This document shows, piece by piece, positions 11,758 to 24,120 of a stretch of 64,000 nucleotides of DNA. The translations under genes were made by a program, and so were the position numbers. The notes below the pieces were generated by a model. That model ran no database searches and had not been told where the DNA came from. It saw only the letters and a program-made list of their open reading frames with translations. The stretch spans positions 36,399,081 to 36,463,080 of the forward strand of contig OX485809.1 of NCBI GenBank assembly GCA_950295325.1. The letters are read 5' to 3'. Source of the stretch: Polytrichum commune. Lineage: Eukaryota; Streptophyta; Polytrichopsida; Polytrichales; Polytrichaceae. Position 1 is the first letter of the stretch; the number at the start of each line of letters is the position of its first letter.

Positions 11758-13560
11758 AACCCACTCGTTTTACGATGGAACAGAAAAAAGACCTACATGG
11801 GGTGGAATCTCAGGATTAGGGAATTGCACTGGATAATTTCACGTGTCTTCCAATTGAAGACATGTTCACTGACCCATTGGGATCCGTTTCGGGATCATCA
11901 AGCCGACAAAGGTTTCTTCTCTTGTGAGCATATCAATCTTGGAGGGTTAAGAAGAACCTTTTGTTACTTTCAAGGCTCTTTCTCGACTTTGAAAGCGCTT
12001 GGAGAACAACATTCATTATGTTTCAACCAGCTACCCCCAGAGAGTCTTGCGACGATAGCTGGAGTGTGGACCCAGAGTAAAGTGTTCTCATTCTGTAAAG
12101 ATATCCCTCGCCGGAAGTAAATGGGAGAAGCTGAGAGAGAAGAAGTTGGAACTCGAGAAAGATGATTTGGCGAGGCACAAGGTGATTTGACGAAGCGAAA
12201 ATGGCTTTCAACTGATTATTCAACATACTGCCTCAAGTGTGCTGCTCGGAGTGTAAATTGGGATTTAAGTATTCGAGGCCAAATGTGTATCCATCAATGT
12301 TATGGTGGAAGCATAGTTTGGAAGACACTCTGAGAGATGAGAGCACCGATGAAGTTGGACTGCCGTACTTAAAATAGTTGCTAAGTTAGGAGGACTTCCG
12401 AGAAAATTCATGCAAGTATGAATTCGGGCCATATGTACATTCAGAGTGCGACTTTATCAATATCAATATCAAGCTCATGTAAATGGTATTTACAACCCAA
12501 GACACAAATTATATCTCCACATCCAATGAAGGTTTCTGTTGTGAGGTTCAGTTCTGGATGTGAAGGGTTTGCCATTGTCGTCATCCACACCTTTCTTGCA
12601 ATTTCACATATACAAGACAGATCAAATTTTCTACTTTTAAGGCTTTTTGTGTTAGAACTTGAAGTGAATTCATAAAATCAAGAAGAGGAGCTGAGGTTCA
12701 AGAATTAGTTTGGTTCTTTTGGAAGACAATCATCTAGGTCATTTGAAAAAGGAGTGGTCATCTTCCATTGAAGGTGAGAGAAGTTGCCCAAACAAAGCAG
12801 ATTCTAACAAACTTGGCCTCAAGGGCCACTCGACTTTCTGCAGATCAAGACTCAACATGCTTACCTCACAATTCCTATGAGCCACCCAACATAGATGATG
12901 TAGTTCAATATTGCAATATTGCCGATGAAGTTGGACTGCTGTATTTAAAATAGTTGCTAAGTTTGAAGGACTTCCGAGAAAGTTCATGCAAGTATTACCA
13001 AAAGCTCACCTGCAAAGACCTTCGATTGTATCCTTGTGATCAGTTTTCAGTCGGGCAACCTAAAACATGCAGTCTTCAATCATTAATGAGTTGAATTTGT
13101 TGTTATTAGAAGATTTATATGCTCGTAGTAGTGGGTGTCCCAAAGAAGAAGACTTGTAGCACTACACGGAGTGACTTATGAGGCCTCATTTTCTGTAGTG
13201 ATGGATGTCTCTCGGCACTCAAAATGTAGTGAAATATCTGGTGACAAAACCCTCATATGGCGATAAGGTTCTTACACATGGTGCACCAAATCGATTTCAC
13301 AAAGCGAACGTCTCGGATTGATGGCTTACCTAATTTGAGTTTATTGACATGGCTAACTACACATGTCCATGCAATTTTAATTGTAGGGGAGGAATTGGTG
13401 GTCTCTAGATTTACTGTGGGTTGAAACATCCAAGAATTTAAACATATAACTCTTTGAAATTGAAGATTACCATGGCTATGAAGATTCAATCCTAGAGACT
13501 CCACTATAGTCTACCCTCTACATCTGTTAACACTTTGGAGCAAGGATGTGGTGTTAATAC
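11758..13560. other. NPH3 3' region and gene-free sequence
   Basis: This holds the 3' flank of the NPH3 gene and then AT-rich sequence with no recognised gene. A 70-bp direct repeat occurs at about 12351-12420 and 12923-12995 (shared core AAAATAGTTGCTAAGTT). Short ORFs here lack family features. Confidence 0.4.
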
Positions 13561-13638
13561 TTTAACAGTTATTGGGGGTAGCATAAGGTAGGGGTGGCAA
13601 TTTCCGTGCGGGTCCTAAAGTCGACCCCTATGGTCGGA

Positions 13639-13695
13639 AGCACCTATCTAGGTGCTTTTACCTGGGTTTACAAAAGCACCTATCAAGGTGCTTTT
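13639..13695. repeat. Two adjacent perfect palindromes with the same core
   Basis: Palindrome 1 (13639-13656) is AGCACCTATCTAGGTGCT. Palindrome 2 (13672-13695) has arms AAAAGCACCT and AGGTGCTTTT around ATCA. Both share the arm AGCACCT/AGGTGCT and are 15 bp apart. They may belong to a foldback element or form a cruciform-prone site. Confidence 0.8.
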
Positions 13696-14151
13696 GCCGT
13701 TCACAGCGCTGCCAACATTTCATTGGCTGCCAGCGGTCGGTTTTAGAAATCCACCCTGTGGATATACCACGTACCCTATGTGCGAGTGTTGGTCACTCTA
13801 CAAAGTTTCCTTTAAAATTTTGTAGGAAATCATAAACATGCTGGAAAATTTTGATTTTTTCGTAGTTGCTCTTGCACTAGCTTTGCGGAGCACTCAAAAT
13901 TTATAAAAAAATAGTTTCAGCATCCCAACTAGACACATCTGAAATTTGGACGGAAATTGGCACCCCCGCCTTAGACAATCTCTAGCACTTTTGTGACTTT
14001 GGAATTAAGAACAGTAACACTTATAGAAATATAGGATGAATTTACATACAATATGAATGTCATCATACATCTAAATGTAATGGAATAAAGAATTTATAGT
14101 GGTCTAATGAGATTCTTGTGCGCGCCAAGATCCTATTTCCTTTTCAAGTGT

Positions 14152-14436
14152 TCAAATGCTCTGCATGAGTGGTGTAACATTAGTAGGTCTTTGTTTCAAA
14201 AATTGTTTCAAGGTCACTACTGCGCTTTCAACATCCTTGAATCCTACTCTATCTACCACCACATCACCAATTTGCATATTATTAAGCTCTTTAATGGGTT
14301 CATTGTCAGCAACATCATCTCTTTCATCAAGCATACCTATAATTTCTTCATCAATAGGTATGTAGGGATTATTTAGATCAAATTCCAATGCATAATTGAT
14401 GGGCTCATGTGCATTCATAGTGGGGTCTAGTTTCAC
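14152..14436 (-). pseudogene. Pogo/Tigger-like (DDE_1) transposase C-terminal fragment, copy 1
   Basis: The 94-codon minus-strand frame contains EFDLNNPYIPIDEE and KQFLKQRPTNVTPL. It matches the copy at 15474-15959, where NAHEYLNYEMEFDLNNPY and KKYFEQRPNDALSH occur. The catalytic DDE region is absent, so this is a truncated relic. Non-coding flanks are also shared between the copies, including repeated TAACACTTAT motifs. Assignment to the CENP-B/pogo type rests on copy 2. Confidence 0.55.
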
Positions 14437-15473
14437 TCTCTGCAGATACCAATGCCAGTTGTTCCTATACTGTAGTAGGCTTTAGGGTTTATTGTTACGA
14501 TTTTTGTCAATTTCATCCAAGTTAGAAAATTTCATAGCCTCACTTTCATCCAAATTAACACTTATTGAGGTGATCATTAAAGAGGGGAGCATAATTTTTG
14601 TAAATTCACTTAGCAGTTCACAATTAATATTTAGTAGTGTATTTTTTTGGACTTTTTTTGGGGAGCACAATTTTCCCTAACACCTATGTGATTAACACTT
14701 ATTAGGGTAACACTTATCAAGGGTGGATCATATACATTTGGCTTATCATGGCCCATATTGTTCATCATCAACCTCATATAGTTGATCTTGTTATCCATGG
14801 GTTGCACGCAAAGAAGGTGAGATGCTTTGTGCCATACAATAAGTTATGGAGGCCATTCTAATCACCATTCACCACTAGCATATGAATCCGAAACAATCGT
14901 CATGTGTCGGTGAAAGAGCATGTAAATCTACCATTGTGACCAATGTGATAGATTTGCAGACTTTCTAGTGTTGCCAGACAAGTTTCCAGTATCACAAGAC
15001 AATTGCCCATGACTCGTATGCTTGTAGCAACAAGACATCAAGTTTAATGCCGCACTAAATGTATTTAGTAAGATAATCTCTTTGACATGGATGTGGCCCA
15101 CAGTTACTGTCCTAAAGGGTTACCTTCTCATTGTAGCAAGAGGGGGTCGATTTCAGTGTCCGAGGATATTTTTGTGCATAATCGGTCAAAATCCTAGTGT
15201 TTCCAAGTCCAAACCAGTTACAGTCAAGACTCTATAAATGTTATAGGTCGGGAGTAGCAAAAAAATAACATATATAGAATTATAACAAGTAACACTTACA
15301 AAATTTATACCAATGATTGATAACATTTATAGAAATAACTTAAAATTTATAAAAATGAAGAACATAACGTTTTATAAAAATTAAAAATTAAAGTACAAAT
15401 GATAATACATAATTCAACTAAACTAATTAAAAGAAATAATCTATATAGTAGAAACTTGATGAGATTCTCCCAA

Positions 15474-15959
15474 CTAAACTAACCGAAAGAAAAAGTCTAT
15501 AGTAGTATGACGAGAAGCTTCCAAATGATGAGATAAAACTTCCTTCTGGAGTCCTTGAATCCTCTTGATGTGTGATAGGGCATCATTTGGTCTTTGTTCA
15601 AAGTATTTCTTCAAAGTCTCTAGAGAACGCTCAGCAACACTAAATCCTACAACTTCTTCTACCACATCAACCATAACCTCATCAATATCAATTTGTTGAT
15701 GTTATGAGGAATACATATCCAAAAACTCCTCATCGGTAGGTTCATAGGGGTTGTTTAAATCAAACTCCATCTCATAGTTGAGGTATTCATGAGCATTCAT
15801 CACATCACCCACCTCACTATCAGATGACAACAACGTCAGTTGATGAAGTAGAGTAGCAAGTTCATCAACCTCTACCAAGCGCCTAGCTTCCTCTATTTCC
15901 CTCTCAAAAGAGATCGGAAGAACACCCGTGTGCCTCCAACAATTTTGAATTGTTCGCAA
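15474..15959 (-). pseudogene. Pogo/Tigger-like (DDE_1) transposase C-terminal fragment, copy 2
   Basis: Minus-strand frames at 15702-15959 and 15474-15674 are separated by a stop. The first opens with RTIQNCWRHTGVLP, which resembles the segment following the DDE core of pogo/CENP-B-like transposases. It continues into NAHEYLNYEMEFDLNNPYEP. The second holds VGFSVAERSLETLKKYFEQR. The DDE catalytic core is missing, so the element is dead. It parallels copy 1, suggesting a duplicated or twice-inserted defective element. Confidence 0.6.
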
Positions 15960-16983
15960 AGAATATGGGATAAATGTAATTACATGTTTAAAATGTATGC
16001 TCTCATATATTATTACCTTGATTTTCTCAAAATTAACACTTATAGAGGTGCAATTAACAAGGAAGGGAGTAGAGCATGTTATAACACTTCACACATAACA
16101 CTCACTAGTTTACCAATTGTGTTTTTGTAGAGTAAAATTTTCTTAACATATATGAAATTATAACTCTTATAGGAGTAACACTTATAGAATCTTGGCTGTA
16201 CATGTTGACATCTTTTGGGTTTTCTTTATTGAATTTAGGCATATTCTCTAGATTCCTCTAAAATGATCAATAACGTTCCCGAAGTCTTCAACCAGATATT
16301 CTCAAGCTCAACCGGTTCATATGTAACTGGTGGCTGGTTCTCCCCATTCATTGGATCGGTTTTGCACTGCCTTTTCATTGAAGAGGTTGATGTAAGGAAT
16401 TTCCTCACAATGTGAAGTACCTGTACATCATGTATAAATTCAGCCCCTCTATGTAAAATCTACATTACGAATATTTATTAGGCATTAGTACTTGGGTGTT
16501 ATTTGGTCCCCCTTCTTGATTGGGTGACTATACTTGAGTGGCATATGACCAAGATTAAAGAACTAACATTCAAAATATACATGTTCCGGTGAGTTTGGAA
16601 AGGCTAAAACATAAAAAAACATTTGTGAAAAGCACAAGTTCTTGATATCATTTTCAAGTTCTTTTCTGAAGGTTTTTGTGTTTTCATTGCAGTCCATTGC
16701 ATAGTGGGTCATAAGTGGTGGGTGGCGGGATTATGTTGTGGGCATTTTTTTATATATTGAATTTCTGGTTTACGTGCCAGTTAGGGGATATTAGGTGGCT
16801 CTGATGGCCTTTTTTTTTTGTAAGGTCATTAGTGTTGGATTGTTTTTTCCAATGTTTTTGTAGTTTACAGGGCAAGAAGCCCCCTTGACATTTTGTTTGT
16901 GGGGTGAAAGAGAGGGGTGGAGGTGAAACACATGTTTGTTTGGCATATTCACTTATTGAGCTTACGATAGTTTATAATTTTTT

Positions 16984-18840
16984 GTGCTTCTGTCCATTTT
17001 TTCAGAGGTGAGGGGAGTGGCTTCTTGTAGTAGTTTGGTAAGTTGTTGGAAATTGATGAAGTTTAGTTGGTTGAATTTAGTAAGGAAAGCTTGGATATTA
17101 GTTTCTTGTATGGGGTATATGAATTGGGGGATTGTATTGGGTTATGCAGGACGTTTGCGGAATGCGAATTGGAGTGGGAGTTGGAGGGTTTATTGAGAAG
17201 TGGTCCGAATTGAGGTGTAATTCTGTATTGGTGCGGCATACTTGGTAACATTGAGTGGAAGTTGGGGGTATAGAACCCGTCTATGAGGCTAGTGTGGTTG
17301 TAGTTGGGTCCCCCTTGTCTTGAAAATGTTGATGTGTTGGAAAATGGTGTGAGTATGAGGTTGGATGTAAAATTTATCATTCTTTGTCCTCATTTGTTGG
17401 TTGAGTTAAGGAGTGTTGGTTATAGCGTCCTGTGAGGAATATGTTTCGGTTGAAATCCCCTATGAGGATTGGAAAGTGTGTTGAGTGGGTAGTTAGAGTT
17501 TATTAAATTGTTTGTTAGATATGAGGGATCAAGTGTATGTCTTCTTCATGTGCTAGCATATATAAGGGGATTAACACTATGGGGGTGAGAGGTTTATTGG
17601 CTATTGCAATAATTTGTAGGTAAGGGGTGAGTTCGATAGGAGTTGTTTATTTTGGTGATGTTACCAGTGAAGGAGATTGATTTGTGTATCATAGTAATTA
17701 GTCCTCCTCTAATTGGGGTGTATTGTATGTAAGGGTGCCTAATTCACGTGAGTGCATCCATTGTGTTGTTGTATATGATTTCATATGATGGAAATTACAT
17801 ATCTATATATCTTGTAAGTTTATCTTTGGAAGTTTTTGTTTCTTGTATGAATAGAAGTAAAGATGGGATACCTTTTTTTGGGTGAGTTGGTGGATGTCTT
17901 GAAGGCTTGCTCATGTGGTTGCAAATTCATGTGAAACATGTAATGGGGTCTGAGTTTATGTTTGTATGTTGGTTTGGTGTTGATATTATTGTTGAGCTCG
18001 GGGTTTGATGTGATTTATGTAAGAAGTTGAGTATTGGTTGTAGAATTTTGAGGGATCCTTTTATAAGTTCTATGTAATACGCCGGGAATAGTTGTTGGAG
18101 TGATTATGAGGGGGTAATATTGTGTGAGATGTTGAATTTGACGTGATTATATAGTTCTAGTGCAAGTTGTTCAGGTGCATGGGCAGTGGTGAGTAATTGG
18201 GAGATGAGGCAAATAGTAATGGGGGGGGGGGGTCAAGTGGGCTGGGAGATTGTATAATCTCCTTAGTATAGTGAAACTATGTATAGGGGATCCGTTTTAG
18301 AGGGTGGTGTTGCATTATGTTAATATGAGACTTATGAAGACTATTAAGGTGTATATGAGGTGTGGGGTATGATATGCTTGGAGGAGTTGGGCATGTTTGG
18401 TTAGATGAGGGAGTTCTTGGTTGAGTTTAGTGTGGTGTATGGGAGGTAGCACAAAGGGAATGAGTGTGCTAAATAATGTGGCATATTCAAGTTTTAGTGT
18501 CATGGAGATTTTTTGGTAGTATTGAGAATATTTTTGTTGGAATATTTTTGGCATTTTTCTAAGGATGTGGTATGTAGGTCTTGGGTTTGGAGAGATATAT
18601 CTGGCAAGTAGAATGAGGGTAGAAGAGTTCCACATGTAATAATGATTAGTTTTACATTTGGGTTCTTAAGAAGTTTGTGTTTATGATAAGAGTGGTTAAA
18701 TTTTTGTTGTATGTGTGTGTGATGGTGTTTATGAATATGTTGGATGTACGTTGTATATATATAGAGTTCGCCATTAAATAGTATGCCGGCGGGCGTGAAA
18801 GTATAGGGGTGATCTTGGTGATAGGTGGTATTTCCAATGT
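16984..18840 (-). pseudogene. Decayed LINE ORF2, AP-endonuclease region
   Basis: Around 17560-17760 the minus strand encodes GLITMIHKSISFTGNITKI, then, after a one-base frameshift, PYLQIIAIANKPLTPIV. A segment ending in YMLAHEED follows. This order matches the N-terminal apurinic endonuclease of LINE ORF2. Upstream frames (18315-18837) hold further broken pieces such as ILRKMPKIFQQKYSQYYQKI. No reverse-transcriptase motif (YADD) was found downstream, so the copy seems 3'-truncated or rearranged. The plus strand is strongly G+T rich. A related inverted copy lies at about 61950-64000. Confidence 0.65.
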
Positions 18841-19159
18841 GTGGTGTTGGTATTGAAGATCTTTGTGGTTGTTGAATGTTTGTGTGAGGTGTGAAAAAAA
18901 CTTATTATTATCAGGGCATGTAGTATGTATTTAAGGTGGATATGTTTGTGGAGGACTTTATTGGGTTTGGGATGGAGGTTAGGTGCATGTGTTATCTTAT
19001 TGATATGTTGATGTGGTTTTTTGTAGGCGTGGGGAATTTTTTTTTAGTAGCATACATTTTGGGAAGATGATAAGAATCCAAGGAAAAAGATTGAGCTATT
19101 TATTGATATAAATATAAATAATATATAAAGCAAGTAGAAAGAGCCATTGATGTGAGCCG

Positions 19160-20860
19160 ATGAGGGAGCTATTCATTGTCTATGTTGTAACCTTGGTGAT
19201 TATTGTTGGTTGGTGGTGGGTTGTGAAAGCCCAAAAGGGCTAGAAGTTGAGGTAGTATTCCTCCATTGTGCATAGCGGGTGGGTGGTTAAGCGGTTTTGG
19301 GCCGGAAGGGTTGGAAGGGTGGTGGCCAATGATTGTGTTATAGCATGTAGGTGTTGGTTTGAGAGTTGGAACTCCACAATCATTGCTCTCATAGCCATAG
19401 TGATGCTTGAGGTTTGCACTTTGAGTGTGTAGATTACCGCCTTTACGCATTTATCCGTATTGAAGTTAATGTGTTAAAGATGCTATGTGTGATGTGCTTG
19501 CATAGTGTGTCACCTTTGATGTGGAGTTGAAGGTTTTGTGCCTTTGTGACCAACTCAAAGTTGTGTTCAACTTTACCGATGACCCGCTCTCCCCCTTCAA
19601 TTTCCATCATGAATGCACATTCTCCTCTTAATAGTGCTAATCCATCTTTGAGTGGGTGTTTGAGGTATAGCTTGAGAAAGCTTGTTTGATTCTTGGTGAT
19701 TTGGTTCAAATAAAAATCAATTGGGCTTGAGTATCAAGAAGTATGTTCATCTTGTGTAGATGATTGAGACACGTACTTTAGGCATTGCCTTTACTTATAT
19801 TTTTGAAAATGGTGTTGAAGCGAATAGTAATGTGAAACCCCTTGTACAACCCAGTGTCTTATTACACCTTTTCATGTCTTGGATGTTGTATGGAATGAAG
19901 ATGGTGTCACGGGACCGCATTGGGCCTCTCATGTGGATGAAGGCGTTGATGTACCCTCGGGAATGCTAACCAGAGAGATCAAATTTCTTCAATTTTAGTG
20001 AGTGGTGTGCCCATGTTGAAGAACTCTTCATCCAATCGGGTATCTTTTAACATGGGTTTGCCTTGTTTAATGGCCATGGCTTCATGGATGAGAAATCCAT
20101 ACCACATTTGTATGACGATTCAATACTAGGGATTGCTACCTTTTGGCACGTTCAACTTTGTGAGCCTTCCATGTTGTTTTTGGAGTATGAGGTTGTCGTT
20201 CCTTCGTTTCCTCCACATGTCTCCTCTTGGCGCTATGGGTATGGCTTGTATCTCATGTTCTTGGATTTTAATGGTCTTGAGGCTAAGGGGGTTTGTGTTT
20301 TCTGCCAAATGGATGACTCTTTTCTCCTTGTTGATGGCTTGAAGTTGATTTTCCACTAGACACTTTTGAGAAGTGGATACTTGTAGAGAGTGACCACCGT
20401 GTTTGGGTGTGTCTATCTCCAATTGCATATCGATGACTTCATTTTGGTGTGGGGTTGGGCTAGTGATAAAAACTTGTTTTTTCAGCATGTTTGACGTTGT
20501 GTTGTTGTTGGTTGCTTTGGGTTGTTGGGGCTTTGCTTCCTTGGTATGGCCATTCTATTTTTTTCTATCATAAGTCTTGTTGATCGTGCTTTTGTTGGTT
20601 GTTTTTGTTGTTGTGGGGTCTATACTGGTGATGGTGGATCCAAGTGCAAGTCTTCCGATGCCTTGTCTATTGGGGTTGTTGATATATGTCTAGGGATGGT
20701 TGCAAGGTGGGATGATGTTGAGGTTTTGTTGAGGTTGTGGATGTAAGAGGCCTAATAAATAAGTATCGGTTTGCTACTAGTTGTGAGACATCATTATTGT
20801 GTGTTGATGCCATGCAAGAGGGGCCTTTGGGGAAGGTTTTGGTAGTTTGATGCATGTATG
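19160..20860 (-). pseudogene. Possible LINE ORF1-like region
   Basis: Minus-strand frames at 19169-19450, 19443-19709, 20126-20488 and 20667-20855 lie directly upstream of the LINE endonuclease relic and share its A/C-rich coding strand. One reads LKDGLALLRGECAFMMEIEG; the last has NNDVSQLVANRYLFIRPLTS. Position and composition suggest an ORF1 (nucleic-acid-binding) region broken by stops and frameshifts. I do not recognise a specific domain, so the assignment is inferred from context. Confidence 0.4.
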
Positions 20861-20899
20861 TAGGGATGGTGGCCGTCTAGTAGGTCGTGATTGAGGTTT

Positions 20900-23800
20900 T
20901 ATTGAGCGGAGAAGTCCCTAGTGCTTGTGGTGATAGCTCGGGGAGGTGACTATCGGAATTTTAGAAAACCATGTGAGATGAAAATAGTGTCAATTTAATT
21001 TGTTTAGGGTAAATCTTATAATTTTGTTAGATCTACCATAGCATTGGAAAATAGGGTCCCCTACATGATTATATGTAAAATAGGGTGGTGGGTAATTCCT
21101 TCATTTTAGTAATCAGGGGGGGAAAATAGGGCCATAGACATAGGATCCCCTTAGAACTGCGCGGTAGGATCAATAGAACAATTAAGGATTTGACTACTTG
21201 GATGAAGAAGTGTGTAAGTTTTGTCCAAATTTGAATCAAATATGTTAGTACGGAGGGAAACGTCGTGGGATTTTTTTGGGGAAGGAATGTGATGGTATAC
21301 TCCTCAATGGGTGTTTAGGATTTAGGCACGCACAACCATGTTGATGGCACAATATTGACCAAGTTCAAGATGAAGAGAAATCGGGCGAACTCGTGATCAT
21401 GGCCAGCTTGCACAACGGCATTATTCAATTGTGGCACACTCATTGACCAATTCGATCAACACGATGGACATGTGTGGGGTATCCTTTTCACAAATCGTAG
21501 TCTTTGTTTGTCTAAAGGTGAGATTTTTTATTTTTGTTTTATTTTGGAATGTTTTAGGGCAAGAGGCTACTGCATTTGCAATGCATCAAGTCTTGGTGTA
21601 GTCCACGGGTAGATCACTCTAAGGCATTTTTGTGCACCACGTGCGGTTGGGGTTTTTTTGTTTTGTTTTGGGGCTATTTACCTTCAAGGGTTGAATTAAA
21701 GCCTCCCTATAATTACTTAAATTTAAAAAATGGCCCATTTGTTTGCACCCTTCCATTACTTATATTGCCCAAGTCACTGCAATTTTTTGTACTCTATATT
21801 CCTTTTAAGTAATAAAAGCTAATCTACTTCCTAACGCAATTGACGAGTGTTGAGGGAAAGCATGGAAACAAAGAATCCCCGTGAGTCCTAAACCCATTTA
21901 CATACCATACTAAACATACCTTCTAGGATCCTTATCTTCAGCCCCTATATTAATTTTACAAAAAAATAATGGCCCATGTTTTATGTCCATCTAACTTACT
22001 TATAATGGAATTGTCTACATTTAATGACCCCTTCATTATTTGGAATTCCTTTATAATTTTTATTTCAAATGATTTTAATCCTCTCTATATTATGCCGCAC
22101 GTCATTGTTAAAATGCACTAAGTGACCTACCCGTGGTGTAGTCACATTAGTTGTCACCACATTCTTATATTTGACCTTGGCGATTTCATAGATTTCAAAG
22201 GTTTTACATCCGGGGCAAGACCCTGGCAATAATTATGAACTTCTGAATTTTCTTGTTAGTAATGGCAACCCCTGTTTGTTTCTAGAGGTTAGGTTTTGGT
22301 GTTTGGTATTGTTTTGTAGTGTTATTGGGCAAGTATTTGCTTCCTGTTGACTTTTGGAAATGCTTTAGTTTTTGGTGGTCACTGCAGTTATCACCACGTT
22401 TTCACATTTGACCTCGGCATTTTCATAGATGTCAAAGATTTTTCTTATTTGACCTCAACGTTTTCACAAATGTCTATAGTTCTATGTTAAGCTTCTTATT
22501 TCTTATTCGCAATAGAAGTGATGATTTGTTGGAAACAATTCAAGATATGTTTTGCCTCACCTAGATGAACACCACTCTTTTTGAAGGAGTGGATTTTGTA
22601 CGTAATGAAGTACGTGCTTCAAAACCATGACAGGAGTGTCAACTGGGTATCGCTCCATCCCACCTTGCCGTTGATCGTATCTAGAGCAAATGATTGTCAA
22701 GTAAGAATGAATAGTCTCTGCTTTGCTTGAAGCATTTCCTATCAATCCATCGATCAATAGATTGTTTATTCAATTATCTTTGTGGAACTAAGGACCTCGG
22801 ACTTTCTCCTATAATCCAGCGGAGAATGCAATCTTGCTCTACATGTACTTGGTTCATAAAGATTTCATCATGCAAACAGGCAACCCGACAACCACATGAA
22901 AGGGCGGTGACTCCATTTACAAGTGAATTTGGGGTGCAAGTTGATTGCAAGTTGGAAATAATTTGATCATGTTGGGCAATTACTATAGGCGACATGTAAT
23001 GTCCTACCTCATCCTTGATAAAAAATTAGTGGCAGTTTTGAGAGGAAATTGCCTTAGTAATTAATACGTGAATTAGGATTTCAAATGTTTGGTAGGTATT
23101 TAGATGACTCTCATTTTTCGTAAGTTGTTTGATTTCAAGTACATTGTAGTCGGTGCCATTGTGTGACCTGCAAAGAATGCAATCTTGCTATGCATGTACA
23201 AATGTTTATGGTGGTTCTTATGAACTAAACTTTATTCCCATAAAATACTGGCAAGAGTGAGGCGGCTCAAGAGTCAAAGCATGGTTTTTGTAGCACACGT
23301 TGTACTTGAAAAAACAAAAACCAAGTGATTATTGGAACTCCAATGTCTATTTGAGGGCTATTTGAGTTAGTTTAGTATTGCTTCTAGGAATTAAAAGATT
23401 TCTTTAGCGAGTGCAACATGGTAGGTCTTTGTATAGATTTTTAAATGAACATGTTCAATTCTCTAAATCTAAATATCTAGTTTTCTAGCCATGAAATTAT
23501 GGAAATTAAGGTTGGCATGTGGTTCATTCTCAGGGCGATCACACCCCCTTACGTTTTGTAACCACGTGCGACAATGGGGTATTTAATGGGGGGATATTTA
23601 TGCACCTCTCAATATTTATTCCCACCTTATTTGTAGATATAAATCTACTTTGACATATTTTTTAGCACCCTATATTTATTTGTAATTATTTGGAGAGGCT
23701 AATTTTTGGCATCATATTTTTTTTTATAAATCATACAAGTTGTAGATTAGTGGGCTTGATGACGGTGTTTTGGTTCTTGGGTTGTTGATATTTGTATGTG

Positions 23801-24120
23801 ATTGAGGTTGGCAGTGTGTGGGTGGAAGGAGTGGTGGTCTGTATCAGCTAGGTGGCGGTTTTGGTGCCAGGTAGGAATTAAGGTTTTGTGTGTATTGTGT
23901 TTGCGCCAATTCACTCTTTTTTATTTCATTTATTTCATATTTGGAGGTGTTTTGTGTTATGAGGTGGTTTGCATATGTGCACTCCAAAATTGTGTCTTGG
24001 CAAGGTGTGAGGTGTATTTTGGTAGGAACAAGGATGCTCATGTGCTGGGTGGTGGGGCTGTTTTTTTTGTATTAATTGGTATTTTTCTTCTTTCTGATGT
24101 AGTCATCATGATTGTTATTT
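20900..24120. other. Gene-free sequence with short repeats
   Basis: No gene recognised. Two related segments at about 22138-22215 and 22375-22490 share GTCACCACATTC-like and TTCATAGATKTCAAAG motifs. The block 23750-24120 is G+T rich on the plus strand. ORFs of 60-106 codons show no family features. Confidence 0.4.
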
